DNA from: Nitzschia sp. pyKryTriq1
Taxonomy: Eukaryota; Bacillariophyta; Bacillariophyceae; Bacillariales; Bacillariaceae
NCBI GenBank assembly: GCA_956465555.1
Contig: OY101115.1
Span: 1,798,001-1,862,000 of the forward strand
Reading direction: 5' to 3'
DNA length: 64,000 bases
In this document: piece after piece, positions 1-9,501 of the stretch
How the letters are laid out: every line of letters begins with the position of its first letter
Numbering within the stretch: position 1 is the first letter of the stretch
Notes under the pieces: model-generated
The model's database searches: none
Told to the model about the DNA's origin: nothing
What the model saw: the letters and a program-made list of their open reading frames with translations, nothing else
Position numbers and translations under genes: made by a program

Positions 1-135
1 GGCCATGTTGGTGCAAATCACGGAATGAGAATCAAACTCTTCTTCCGTCACAAGCCGCTCGATTTCCGATGCTGTTTCGACACCCTGAAATGCGCCAATA
101 TAAACTTGGGTGGGGAGACGTTTGAGTTTATCCAT
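1..135 (-). CDS. 5' end of a gene cut by the window edge; possibly Cgi121/TPRKB-like
   Basis: The minus strand opens with ATG at 135-133 and stays open for 45 codons to the window edge, so only the N-terminus is present. It reads MDKLKRLPTQVYIGAF, then a stretch containing VETASEIERLV and EEEFDSHSVICTNMA. The pattern of a short strand, an x-F-x-x-V-x-x-A-x-E-I helix start and a following V-I-strand resembles the N-terminus of the KEOPS subunit Cgi121/TPRKB, but 45 residues are too few to be sure. Codon use and composition look coding. The plus-strand reading frame over the same bases (25-219) is its shadow. The product is therefore a tentative inference; the presence of a gene is better supported. 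Confidence 0.5.
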   Translation of the reverse strand, partial: MDKLKRLPTQVYIGAFQGVETASEIERLVTEEEFDSHSVICTNMA

Positions 136-2313
136 GATGATAAAGAGGAGGATATAGCTTTTGCTTATACTGCAATGCGAATTAATGAATCAGGAACTGA
201 AGGAGAAGAAATTGAATGAGCAATACTCGCACAGCAATCGTATGTACCGGTACCGGCGGTAGAGGACAACTGTCCGGAAAGTGCAATGCCGCATGCTGCG
301 AGGAAGGAGGAAGCAGGACGACAGGATCCAAAGAGAAGCTCACTCTACTCTACCGTCCGTAGTACAACGTACCAGGTCTACGACCAGTGGTGAGTGGTGT
401 ACAGTACCCAGCAAAGTACAACGAATGAAGAATCAATCCCATCATCACAACATCATTATCATCGATATGAGATTTTGGGCTTCGCTGAACGGAGTATCAT
501 CCTATTCATACCGCTATGTACCAGTACTTTAGTGCTGTGGGCAACTTGCGTGCTAAAAAAACCCATCGCGCCATAATTACATAAAAGATTCATGTCCCTC
601 CGCCACCCGTGTAAATGACCAACTCGATCCTCAAGAAGTGTGCGTCGACCATTCTGTACTGTACCGGTACGGTAGTTGTACGGAACGGCTGTAGTGGAAT
701 AGTGGAGTGCTGCCATGATCAGCAAAGGCAAGTAGGAGGGCCTGGCTAGTCGTGGAAGACTTCTTGGCAGGCCGGGCTACTGATGAGATAACCAAAAATC
801 AACAAACCATTCTCCTCTGTGGCAACTGCCCCCAACGGCCTTTGGACCATTCCCATTCCTCCCCGCTACCTCAAGCCAATTTCACCATCCATGACGCCAT
901 TGTCTGCCAAATTGCTCGCTTCCTTACCATTGGCTCCGCGATCGTGAAGCAGAACAGCAATTCAAATTCACCTGGCAAGCAGCACCAAAAAATCTTGCAG
1001 ACTACTTCACGAAACACTATCCACCTTCCACCACCAAACCGTCGGACCAATCTACATATCACTATGTCAACACCTCTTCCGCCACAAAACTCACGTTCAT
1101 CCTTCCAACAATCTGCCTTATCTCCATCCATTGTGAGGGTGTGTTGATCCAACTCTAGCATCCAGCACACAGGAAACAGCAGCCAGACCATTGCAATACA
1201 CACGGTCTACGCGACTCGTACGACCATAGTCTGCCCGTCGTCGGTAGATAATGTCCTGAAGGATCTTCCACGCTAGTGCGCGCCGTGCATGCGCAGACGC
1301 CCTAGCCACGACCAGTCGATGACGTGGTCGGCCCGTAATGACTCGGGTGCGTGTGAGACGCGCGACGTACGACTGGCCCCCGTCCGTTGCTAAGACTCAA
1401 CAGAAACTACAAGTCTATGTACTAGACTGCAACTGCCAAACAGGCACCGAAAATAGCTCATCACATAAAATGAGATTCAAACCACATGAAATAGATTCAT
1501 CTGGTCAACCATGTGAAAGTCATGCAAGATTAATATTTCGCCAAGTCAGCGCAATATCTTTTCTCAACAATTGATTTTGAAACAAGTAGTTCCAAAATAA
1601 CCATTCATTGCTTATAATTTACACTTTCAATCATTCTTGTCGACTACCTCGTGCATAGGGCACCATCGTCCATTGGCGCACCGGGCTGGCAGAAAGCCGG
1701 CCAACTTTGCCAATTCACATTCAATACAATGACTCCAATGTTACCAACCAAATAATGCTTATTATTTAGTAATCTCACGTTTCTCGTCACCTTTTTCTCA
1801 TTCTGACATTGGCAGGGATATCATTATTTTTTTCAGTCCATCCACCCGTCCGTCGCCCAATGAAGGTCCGTCCTGCGCACAGCCATCACGACTTAAAAAA
1901 ATTAAATAATGAAAATCAGCGAGCGCCACGCGTTGTTTTTGTTGAATTGCAAGGAATAGAAGTGAACCCCAGACGTGCATCGAGCCCCGAGACCTGGGAG
2001 AACAAAGAAATCGCGTATTAAATGTGTTCAACAAACTTTAAACAGCACGTTTGTACGAGCGGACTTTGCGCCATTCCCTCATCTCCCTGATCTCAGGCAA
2101 CTGGAGATTGATTCATTTTCGTTCATTTTCGTTCTTCATTCTTCATTATTGACTGTTTGTCGGCATCGACTTTAGTGAACACAACATAAATATTAGTCTC
2201 CAGTAGTGCTGTCTATGCAACTGGCGATGCCATTCAGCCGAGAGCTGATACATTAACAGCGTCAATCCAAATAACAAACCCAAAGCAGCCCCAAGTCAAC
2301 CACAAGTACCGCA
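136..2313. other. Gene-poor stretch with GTAC strings and a Copia fossil
   Basis: No host gene could be supported here. The stretch holds GTAC-rich palindromic strings (near 245-256 and 658-672) and a decayed Copia fragment (listed separately). The rest is AT-rich sequence leading to the DUF6824 gene at 2314. Short frames on both strands show no recognisable domains. Confidence 0.6.
860..1330 (+). mobile_element. Ty1/Copia retroelement fossil (RNase H end)
   Basis: A plus-strand stretch at about 920-1075 encodes the C-terminal end of a Copia-type RNase H/polyprotein, recognisable by YHWLRDRE and ADYFTKHYPPS, the motif that closes diatom Copia polyproteins. Only this terminal piece is left, so the element is broken. 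The tail at about 1270-1320 is closely similar to 46368-46415 near the second Copia fossil. No intact LTR pair is visible. Age cannot be judged beyond 'old'. Confidence 0.65.
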
Positions 2314-3462
2314 ATGACAGAGCAGACCGAATCAACCAGGCCGGAGGGAGTTGAATCGTGCGGCAACGTCCACGTATTCAATAGCATCGACTTCTCTTCA
2401 TTTTTGAAGAACGATCTCCCCGCCTCTCCTTTCCTATCAAAGGACAACTCTCTGCCTAGCTTTGATCTACCTTCCATCTTCAGGAGCAAGGACACCTTCT
2501 CGCAACTGTTCTCCAGCGCCGACTGGCAGATGAAGTTCACCAAGCCGGAGCCGAAGGAATCGGACTTGCCACCGACCAAAACTGTCACCGTGTCTACCGC
2601 AGCTCCCACGGCGACAGAAATTGACAGCACAACAGCATCTTTGCGTGGTGCTCTCTCCAGTAGGGACTGGATGGTCTCAAATACTCTTGGTCCCCACATT
2701 GATGTGTCGATCGACCGAGAGATGATGTTGCGCGGCGCCAGCTCCGGGACGGAACGCTCCTACCGCAGCACTGCAGATCTCTCTGTTGCGTTGCCTCCGG
2801 TAAGGCAGACAGACTGGGAAAATATGTTCTTCTCCCAGATGCAACTGATGCCTCCCCAAGATACAGGCGCCTCGCAAGCCGACCCCACTGGCGAAGAGCC
2901 CGCTGTGCTTCCTCCGGTGGAGATGCTCTCATACGATGTCATAGCTCTTCCCGATCTTGAAGACGAGGAGTCGGAAGATATTGCAGCCGACTCTCAGCAT
3001 TTTCATTCTGAAGAAGCGGAAGACACTCGATCTTCACAGACAGCCAAGAAGAAGCGAAAGCGAAAGCCAAGGAAGAAGGTGGTCCCCGACGTCAAGGCCT
3101 ATGTCGAGCCCACCGAGAACGACGTTCTTTTGGGCCGAGGTGGCCGGTCGAACCATCATCCTGGTAACAAACGCTACAGAGAGGAGGTCAAAAACCTCCG
3201 TAGCTGGTACGTAAGTATCGGTGAAAACAAGGACGAGAAGACAGCGTTATCGCAGTGCTTGGTCGATTTTGTCCACAACTACCAGGGGCGATTCCTCGAG
3301 AAGGACAAGTCGGGTTGGTACGAGGTTCCTAACATTGTTGCCCGGCGAAAGGCATCACAAGCCCTTCGAGAGGATGATGATCCAGATAAACGGGCAGCCA
3401 AGCGTGCCCGATTCCTGAAGAAGAAAGCGGCCTCTGACGATGGGGATTCGCAGTCCACGTGA
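2314..3462 (+). CDS. DUF6824-domain nuclear protein (diatom family)
   Basis: Single-exon gene, 382 residues, starting at the ATG at 2314 (the first in frame after an A/C-rich leader). Residues 1-240 are low-complexity and acidic with many Ser/Thr/Pro. A basic patch KKKRKRKPRKK near residue 247 is a likely nuclear localisation signal. It is followed at about 266-352 by the domain PTENDVLLGRGGRSNHHPGN...RYREEV...SWY...VARRKASQALRE, the hallmark of the DUF6824 family, which is expanded in diatoms. The tail is basic (KRAAKRARFLKKK). Family function is not established; the architecture of an acidic activator-like N-terminus, an NLS and a small conserved basic domain suggests a DNA-associated or regulatory protein (inference). 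Confidence 0.88.
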   Translation: MTEQTESTRPEGVESCGNVHVFNSIDFSSFLKNDLPASPFLSKDNSLPSFDLPSIFRSKDTFSQLFSSADWQMKFTKPEPKESDLPPTKTVTVSTAAPTATEIDSTTASLRGALSSRDWMVSNTLGPHIDVSIDREMMLRGASSGTERSYRSTADLSVALPPVRQTDWENMFFSQMQLMPPQDTGASQADPTGEEPAVLPPVEMLSYDVIALPDLEDEESEDIAADSQHFHSEEAEDTRSSQTAKKKRKRKPRKKVVPDVKAYVEPTENDVLLGRGGRSNHHPGNKRYREEVKNLRSWYVSIGENKDEKTALSQCLVDFVHNYQGRFLEKDKSGWYEVPNIVARRKASQALREDDDPDKRAAKRARFLKKKAASDDGDSQST

Positions 3463-3893
3463 TGAAGCGAGCTCAACAAAATCAACTCACGCTTTTGAAA
3501 GAAATCAACTTCCCCAGCCATAGGCGCCAGAGAGAAGTCCAGTTGCGTTTTCGGTTGTGCTCTTTACCATCAATTGGTAGAGGCCAACGAACTCCAGTTT
3601 TCAACTATAAAGAAGTGAAACCACCCCAACTTGGGTTTCCTCAAGGCTCCACCAACATAAAAAATGGGATCAAACAAACTTTTGAAAAATAAAAAATAAA
3701 TGTACCGAGGCAACTCTGCTCATTTAAAATGGACAAGAGACGCCCCTTACCGTAATACATACCATTTAAGTCATGTAGTAATCTATTCATATCTATCATG
3801 CTACTCCATATAGAACAGAAAAAAGAATCTTTTGACTGCAGGCTAAACTAGTCTTCTACTTCGTAGGAAGTACCATCCCTTCTGTCTTTCACT
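3463..3893. other. Convergent 3' intergenic gap
   Basis: This gap lies between the stop of the DUF6824 gene and the stop of the minus-strand amidohydrolase, so it should hold two 3' UTRs. It is AT-rich with an A-rich run near 3685-3702. I see no further gene or repeat in it. Confidence 0.5.
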
Positions 3894-4865
3894 TCATACA
3901 ACACTTTTGAAGCCCCATGCACCGAAATATCGACTTGCGGTGCCCCCCATGATCTTTTCCTTTACACCTTCGTCTTCCACCCAAGATCTCACCAAATCTT
4001 TCGTGCCACCATAACTTGGGTTTTGTTCCAATACGAAAGGAAAGTCGGTGCCGAACATTAGCCGGTCCGGGCCGAACGCTTTCAACAGAGGGTCGAAGCG
4101 ATCCTTTTTCACGCGAAGATAGGGTGCATCGTCGTTCAATCGAAAGAGGGCTGATATCTTCACAGCTACTTGAGGATACGCTGATAGCTCCAATAGCTGC
4201 TGAAACGCTTTATCTCCATCTGGCGTGAATGATGTGAAACCAAAGTGATCCAGAATCAGTGTAGTGTCCGGTGACGATTTTAGCAATGTGACAATATCTT
4301 CAAAATGCAACTGGAGCCCTTGGAAACACATCACTCCTACGGGCATTCTAAGTTCTCCACAGCGCTTATAGACAGCCAAACCACCTTCTCCCGAGGATGA
4401 CATTGACTTCCATTTTTTCTCGCCTTCTTTGGGCCAGAGATAGGGGTTGAAACGAACACCTACGAAACCTTTCAGCGCCAGGTCCTCCAATGTCGATACA
4501 GCTTGTTCGGCAGAGAGTGATGGATCATGGAGTAGCATTCCCTTCAACCGGTCTGGATGTTCTTTCATGGCTGAGATCACATAGGAGTGGTCAAACTTAT
4601 GGTTGATTGGTTGAACGATCAAAGCTCCGACCACGCCGTTTTCTTGCATCATCTCGAGCAATCTTGAAGTGGAAGCTGCATCTTTCAGCGATTCTGGTGG
4701 ATCTTGGCCCTCGGCGTAAGGAAAAGTGGAAGCCTCTTGATTGCTGGCCCAAACATGAAGGTGAGAATCGATCACCATGTTGTTGGACAGCGCTACCGTC
4801 GATAGGGGCAGAGTTGCCAACGCAAGCGGTAGAGTCCTAATAAGCAAGGTCAAAACAGGCTGCAT
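3894..4865 (-). CDS. Amidohydrolase-2 family metal-dependent hydrolase, secretory/organellar signal
   Basis: Single exon. The start is the ATG at 4865-4863 (323 residues); the open frame above it has only non-ATG codons. The N-terminus (MQPVLTLLIRTLPLALATLP) is a hydrophobic signal, with a second Met just before VIDSHLHVW. The TIM-barrel amidohydrolase pattern is clear: metal-binding HxH in SHLHVW, then VQPINHKFDH, LLHDPS, GVRFNPYLWP, LILDHFGFT and the terminal FGTDFPF carrying the catalytic Asp. This is the family of 2-pyrone-4,6-dicarboxylate lactonase and related lactone or carboxylate hydrolases (PF04909); the substrate cannot be read from sequence. It shares a divergent upstream region with the glutaredoxin gene. 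If the downstream Met is used instead, the protein would be cytosolic. Confidence 0.85.
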   Translation of the reverse strand: MQPVLTLLIRTLPLALATLPLSTVALSNNMVIDSHLHVWASNQEASTFPYAEGQDPPESLKDAASTSRLLEMMQENGVVGALIVQPINHKFDHSYVISAMKEHPDRLKGMLLHDPSLSAEQAVSTLEDLALKGFVGVRFNPYLWPKEGEKKWKSMSSSGEGGLAVYKRCGELRMPVGVMCFQGLQLHFEDIVTLLKSSPDTTLILDHFGFTSFTPDGDKAFQQLLELSAYPQVAVKISALFRLNDDAPYLRVKKDRFDPLLKAFGPDRLMFGTDFPFVLEQNPSYGGTKDLVRSWVEDEGVKEKIMGGTASRYFGAWGFKSVV

Positions 4866-5317
4866 GGATGGAACGATTGCCACCAACAGCCCCCTTTAAG
4901 ATACGAGTACTAGTAGATCGGCCACAAAAATCAACAACTGCTTCTTAGTAACGGTAAACGACTCCTTACTAATGTAAGAGGCGAGATAATCGAAACGTTT
5001 TGGTTTGTGCTGTCTGCTGTCTGCTTTCCTTCATATTGTAGTGCTGGTCATGCGTCATCGTCGCATCTCCATCCGATCCTCCATCCATCACAGAAGCGCA
5101 AAAAATGAGAGTGGCGACGACTCGACTATGTCGACTGGTGACGCTTTGCTGACGTCATCGGAAACGATCATCATCATGGGCACGATCGCACGAATCATCA
5201 CATTATCGTGGTCGTCATTATGATTATCCGTATTATTCTCAATTGCCGACTTCAGACGAGCAAGGGATCCATCGAAGAGAAGAGAGCAATCATCATAAAA
5301 TAATCAGCCCTTTCAAA
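4866..5317. promoter_or_regulatory. Divergent promoter between amidohydrolase and glutaredoxin
   Basis: About 450 bases separate the two divergent starts. The stretch contains TGACGC at 5139-5144 and the perfect palindrome TGACGTCA at 5150-5157, five bases apart. These match the CO2/cAMP-responsive elements (TGACGT, ACGTCA, TGACGC) described for carbonic anhydrase promoters in the diatom Phaeodactylum and bound by bZIP factors. The match is seen in the sequence; that it functions here is inference. Confidence 0.4.
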
Positions 5318-5418
5318 ATGAAGACTAGATCCCCGGTAATACTGTTTTGTTTCCATGGTGTGTCTGCCTTTTTGCCGGCACGACTGCCCGTCACTGTCCG
5401 CCAGCAAATGAGCAAATG
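5318..5418 (+). other. Plastid-type presequence of the glutaredoxin gene, out of frame after an 8-base tandem duplication
   Basis: ATG at 5318 opens a frame reading MKTRSPVILFCFHGVSAFLP, a typical bipartite plastid presequence with an S-A/F cleavage motif. The frame stops at 5417. The octamer AGCAAATG lies twice in tandem, at 5403-5410 and 5411-5418; with one copy the presequence would run straight into the glutaredoxin frame. An alternative reading is a GT-AG intron at 5336-5412, which would remove the hydrophobic signal and leave a poor acceptor (AATGAG). Confidence 0.6.
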
Positions 5419-5994
5419 ACCCAAATCCAAGAAATGAAGCGGCCAATCCTCGACCAAGTGGCGACGTTTCTCTTTCGTCTTGAAAATGATCGAGTCCAAA
5501 AGAGCTCTATTATTGATGAGAAGGGACGCATGGGAGAACCGATGGAGTGGAGCGAAGGAGAATCTTTTGCCAATAAGTTCTCCGAGATCATTGCTAGCAA
5601 TGACATTGGATATTCGTTCAAACAATTTGTTGCCGATATTGTGGCGGGGGATTTCAACGAAGAAGAGGCGAAAAACGAGATTGATGCCTTTATTGAAGAA
5701 AATCCAGTTGCCATGTTTTCGTTTTCAACATGTCCATTTTGTAGACGAGCCAAGGATTTTTTTGAAGAAAAGGGAATTCCCTACAAGGCATTGGAGCTGG
5801 ATGAGTTAGATGGAAACAAAGGAAACGAAATTCGAGCTATATTAGGGAAGAAGACGAGACGGACTTCAGTGCCATCCATCTTCATTGGAACAAATTATAT
5901 CGGTGGCTGCAATGATGGTCCTGGTCTACTCCCACTTGCAAGTTCAGGTGAACTTGATCTGCTCCTGAAAGAAGCCAAGGTGCTGCCCCTGTAG
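5416..5994 (+). CDS. Glutaredoxin with N-terminal extension, probably plastid-targeted
   Basis: The mature frame runs from the ATG at 5416 for 192 residues. Residues 1-95 form an extension without a recognised domain. Residues 96-192 are a glutaredoxin fold: FSTCPFC with the dithiol active site C-P-F-C at residues 106-109, the cis-proline motif in SVPSIFIG, and the glutathione-binding GGCNDG. It should reduce protein disulfides or glutathione mixed disulfides. A plastid presequence encoded just upstream (5318) lies in another frame because of an 8-base tandem repeat, described separately. So this allele or assembly either makes an untargeted protein from 5416, uses splicing to bridge the gap, or contains a sequence error. 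The catalytic domain itself is intact. Confidence 0.85.
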   Translation: MTQIQEMKRPILDQVATFLFRLENDRVQKSSIIDEKGRMGEPMEWSEGESFANKFSEIIASNDIGYSFKQFVADIVAGDFNEEEAKNEIDAFIEENPVAMFSFSTCPFCRRAKDFFEEKGIPYKALELDELDGNKGNEIRAILGKKTRRTSVPSIFIGTNYIGGCNDGPGLLPLASSGELDLLLKEAKVLPL

Positions 5995-6469
5995 ACGTAG
6001 CATTCTCATCTTGTGAAAAATGCCAGATTCATATCTTGAAAAATAGAAGTACAGTACCAGTACTTGCTATCTGGATACTTTATATTCGTAATCTTAGTAG
6101 AGGCACACTTCCACAAAGCTAATGTAGTACTGGTACCCGAATTGAAGAATCGTCATCAATCAATGGCGGGACGAGCGAGCGAGAAGATAGAGGCGCCCTT
6201 GGTCGACTCGTACGATTGGTTTCAATTCTCACCGGGCGGGAGTGCAGGCGCCAACCTTACCTCGAACCAAACGGAAGACTTTCAAACTTTGCGCAACGCG
6301 ACGGCAGACGGCGCAGATCGATCCGACCACCGACCATGGCACCCACAACATCACACTACTTCTTGTGCTTGATTGCGTTGCCTGATTGCTCATTGCTGCC
6401 GACTTTGGATTGACATTCAGCCTCGCCCTTGTCTTTCTAAATCCCTCCATCAAAACACCAGAATCCAAC
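5995..6469. other. Intergenic gap between glutaredoxin and Nup54
   Basis: This gap contains GTAC strings (AGTACAGTACCAGTACT near 6048-6063; TAGTACTGGTACCC near 6124) and an AT-rich section. Short frames here lack any recognisable domain. The final 100 bases are the C/T-rich leader of Nup54. Confidence 0.5.
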
Positions 6470-7741
6470 ATGGTGAGCTGGGGAGCGAACACCGTCCACA
6501 CGTTTGGGGCTCCTGCTCCGGCTGCTCCTGGCGCCCCTGCAGCGTTCGGATCTCCGTCCCCTGCTCCTGGTGGTAGCATGTTCGGGTCGTCGCCTGCACC
6601 CACATCGAGTTTTGGAGCCCCAGCTCCTGCTCCGAGTGGTGGCTTCTTTGGGTCTCCGGCACCAGCTGGAGGCACCACAAGTAGTCTATTTGGATCCGCA
6701 CCGGCACCAGCACCAGGTTCCTCGGGTCTATTTGGAACCGCACCAGCGCCCGGCGGTAGTTTGTTTGGAACGGCTTCTTCCTCAACGAGCCTCTTTGGCG
6801 CTCCTGCACCGGCTCCTTCGGCATTTGGATCAACGTCCTCTTCTTCCTTCTTTGGAGCCCCTTCCGGTCCTCCCACGCCACAGCAACAACAGCAGATCCC
6901 TGCACAGGCCGCATTGCTTGCGCACATGGATGCTTCTGCAAGACAAGAGGCGGAACGAGTAAGATCCGCATTGGAGAGATTGAATGCTGCCTATTCTGGG
7001 ATCCCCCTGCCTAGTGTTGGCGGTGGCGAAGAATCCAAGTTTGTGGCGATTGTCTACAATCCTATTACACCCGAACAGCGTCAGCTTCAGTGGCTTCACG
7101 GAATGGGGAACGGGGGCACGATTCCATCGCCTGATCGTCCGCCACAAGTGTCTGAAAAACAATGGAGAAAAGCGGTGGTGGAAAATCCAGACCCCCAGAA
7201 CTACGTCCCGCAGGCAATGGTGGGAGCAGTTGCTTTACAAGTACGAATCAACTGGCAGCAAGACCGTGCAAACGAGCTGGCATCGCACGCTGCCACCCTG
7301 CACAAAAGTCAAGAGACCATTCAGGAACGATCAGCACAAGCGCAACAAGAGGTTGAGGGCAAGGCGAGACGACACGCTGCCCTTCGAAAGCGCCTATTGG
7401 ATGTCATGCGACGCGTGGAATTGGCTAGGTGTATGAATCAGCCCACACAGCCAGACGAGTTGAAGGCCTTACAGCGGCTCTCGGCCTTACATAAAGAGGT
7501 GGAATCTGTACGAAATGTCCTCGTATCTCTTCAAGACAAGGCTCGAACACAATCGGCAACCGCGGCGAAGGCTGTTTCTCTTTCGGGGGTTCCTGAGATG
7601 TCGCAGCTCTTGCCCGTCCTTCGAGATCAGCGAGAAAAGCTTCAAAAACTAACCGCCACAGCTCAACGGGACCAACGGGACGTTTCTCTAATTCAGAAAC
7701 GAGCAGCTGGTAGTGTACACCTATTACCTCGAAGCTACTAG
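6470..7741 (+). CDS. NUP54: Nucleoporin Nup54 (FG nucleoporin of the central channel)
   Basis: Single exon, 423 residues, with ATG at 6470; the upstream in-frame codons start from TTG and are taken as leader. Residues 1-140 are an Ala/Pro/Gly-rich FG domain with many FGAPAP, FGS and LFG repeats, which forms the permeability barrier and binds transport receptors. From about residue 185 comes the Nup54 core: VYNPITPEQRQLQWLHGMGN, then NPDPQNYVPQAMVGAVALQVR, then a helical coiled-coil region with RKRLLDVMRRVE, as expected for the part that binds Nup62 and Nup58. Human Nup54 is about 507 residues; this one has a shorter FG part. The order of domains is normal and no frameshift is seen. Confidence 0.9.
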   Translation: MVSWGANTVHTFGAPAPAAPGAPAAFGSPSPAPGGSMFGSSPAPTSSFGAPAPAPSGGFFGSPAPAGGTTSSLFGSAPAPAPGSSGLFGTAPAPGGSLFGTASSSTSLFGAPAPAPSAFGSTSSSSFFGAPSGPPTPQQQQQIPAQAALLAHMDASARQEAERVRSALERLNAAYSGIPLPSVGGGEESKFVAIVYNPITPEQRQLQWLHGMGNGGTIPSPDRPPQVSEKQWRKAVVENPDPQNYVPQAMVGAVALQVRINWQQDRANELASHAATLHKSQETIQERSAQAQQEVEGKARRHAALRKRLLDVMRRVELARCMNQPTQPDELKALQRLSALHKEVESVRNVLVSLQDKARTQSATAAKAVSLSGVPEMSQLLPVLRDQREKLQKLTATAQRDQRDVSLIQKRAAGSVHLLPRSY

Positions 7742-7879
7742 AGTAGAAGTAATAATATATGAGCCGTAGTAGGGGAACAGTTTCACTCTAATAGCGACTG
7801 ATACCAACTACTTCGTATTTCTATTACCATGATATTTGCTGTATTCTCTCGTATCACATACTTGTGCAGTCTACCTGTA

Positions 7880-9171
7880 TCACATACCACCTGGGCGACT
7901 CCCAATAGGAACTCCTGTGAAAGCCCCGAGGCCGGGACGAAAATCTCTTGCGATTTTGCCGAGTGGTGGTGGTTTGATCGCTGACTCTGGGACATCACGT
8001 ACTTCAAAAGTAGAAGGTAAATGTCGACGGCAGGTAGGGTATGATGTAAGATCGCATTGCACATTGACGCTGCTGCCATATTAGGATTGGCTTCGAAGCA
8101 ATCTGAGCAGAATTACGTACCATATCTAACCAGTCTCGTCTTGGGGTCTAGTTCGTAAAAGGAAATGCCTTTGACAGTATTTTCTTGGCCTGCCAAACAT
8201 ACGTCCCAAGTGAAGCAAGTGCTATCGATTCCATCACAAAACCGTTCAGGTCGAAATTCAATCCCTGGAAATGAAAAATCTTCAATGAACTTTCTCACTT
8301 CGCCCTTTCCCGTCAGCGGCTCGTCGTAGTTGAAGTCTCGGTACACAATCGATTCGTCAAACAACCGCATACTCTCGTTGATGTCTCCACCCTGCACTTC
8401 AAGAAACAGATACTTGGCTACTTCGTTGGCTGTCTTTGGTGTTCGTTTCTCAAAATCCTTTGGTGGCTTAGCTTCTGCTCCTTTTGTCACAGCTTTGAGC
8501 AACTCCAAGGTCAGATCACCAGGCTTGTACAGGGGCTCTGGGATTTCTCGAATGTACTGGATTTCACCTTTCTGGTTGAGTTCAACAAAGGTAGTACCCC
8601 GAAGTCCTTCTTCATTGCCGCTGACCCACGTCCAAGCAAATCCGCAAGCCGAAGTCCCGTCACTTATGCGATCAATGCGTACGTCCCCTCGTCCTTTTCT
8701 CTTTTCGACCTTGGCTCGCATGTGTTTGGTAACTTCCTGTAGGACCAGGACCATTTCGAGATGAAGGTACAACAAAATGTAAGCTACGCACTTTTTTGAA
8801 ACAAGCGCACCTCAACCCAAGAATAAAAGTCTTACATCTTTTCCAATGAATGGTTTGGGTTCAAAGCAATCTTCATAGATGACATTGGATGCGCATGCTT
8901 CGCCAAATACCGATGCTCCACGGTCCATCGAAAAGCATTTTTCCTCCTCGACAAGACTCTTGATGAGCTCTCTTGCCTTGCAGACTCGAGAGGATGGGCC
9001 CGTGACCCCGTTGAAAAAGGAGCTGAGATTATCCAGAATGCTTCCCGGCTGAGCATGTAAGGGTGAGGTGGGTCGCGCAACCGGTACTTTGGGCGTGCTC
9101 CATGCTTGGATAGTGGATGAAAGCAAGAACAGGACGAACAGCAGGTGAGGTACTACTCCGATAACCAGCAT
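7880..9171 (-). CDS. Plastid-targeted protein with two NTF2/SnoaL-like domains
   Basis: Three exons: 8836-9171, 8121-8736 and 7880-8001 (357 residues). Introns of 99 and 119 bases have GT-AG ends and matching phases 0 and 1. The protein starts at the ATG at 9171; MLVIGVVPHLLFVLFLLSST ends in IQA-WSTP, a plastid-type cleavage motif. Each half has the SnoaL/NTF2-like pattern: VIYEDCFEPKPFIGKDEV joined across intron 1, and IVYRDFNYDEPLTGKGEV in the second half, each followed by a CGFAWTW or TCFTWDV strand. The third exon adds a proline-rich tail with IKPPPLGKIARDFRPG. The family covers small-molecule enzymes and carriers; no catalytic residue set is diagnostic here. A plastid role is inferred. 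Confidence 0.8.
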
Positions 9172-9501
9172 TATCGAAGGGCTCAAGTAGGTTGACTTGG
9201 ACTTGATTTAACTGGAGCGGGGCTTTCGAAAGGTGTCTAATAGAGTCGGTCTATGGGTTAATGACTTTGAAATTTGAGAAGAAGGACGAAGGATGGTGGT
9301 TTAAAATCTTCCGCCATGGTCGGCCTTCGAAAAACGAGAAACGGGAAGAAAAATTTCGCAGATGACGAGACTGATGACGACGTATCGAGCATCGATCATC
9401 GTACACCCCAATTGATTCATTTGATCTCTCTACTGTAGCTACAGTAGAAGATGAAAAATAATATAAAAATATAAAAATGCCTCTATGAATACCGATTCAG
9501 C
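9172..9501. other. Intergenic gap
   Basis: The gap holds the 5' leader of the NTF2-like gene (minus) and the 3' end of the next minus-strand gene. It is AT-rich near 9440-9480. A short palindrome GTAGCTACAGTAG lies near 9435. Nothing else can be supported. Confidence 0.4.

Noticed and set aside
25-219. Plus-strand 64-codon frame at the window start
   Set aside because: The minus strand over 1-135 codes a better protein start; this frame is its shadow and has no recognisable motif.
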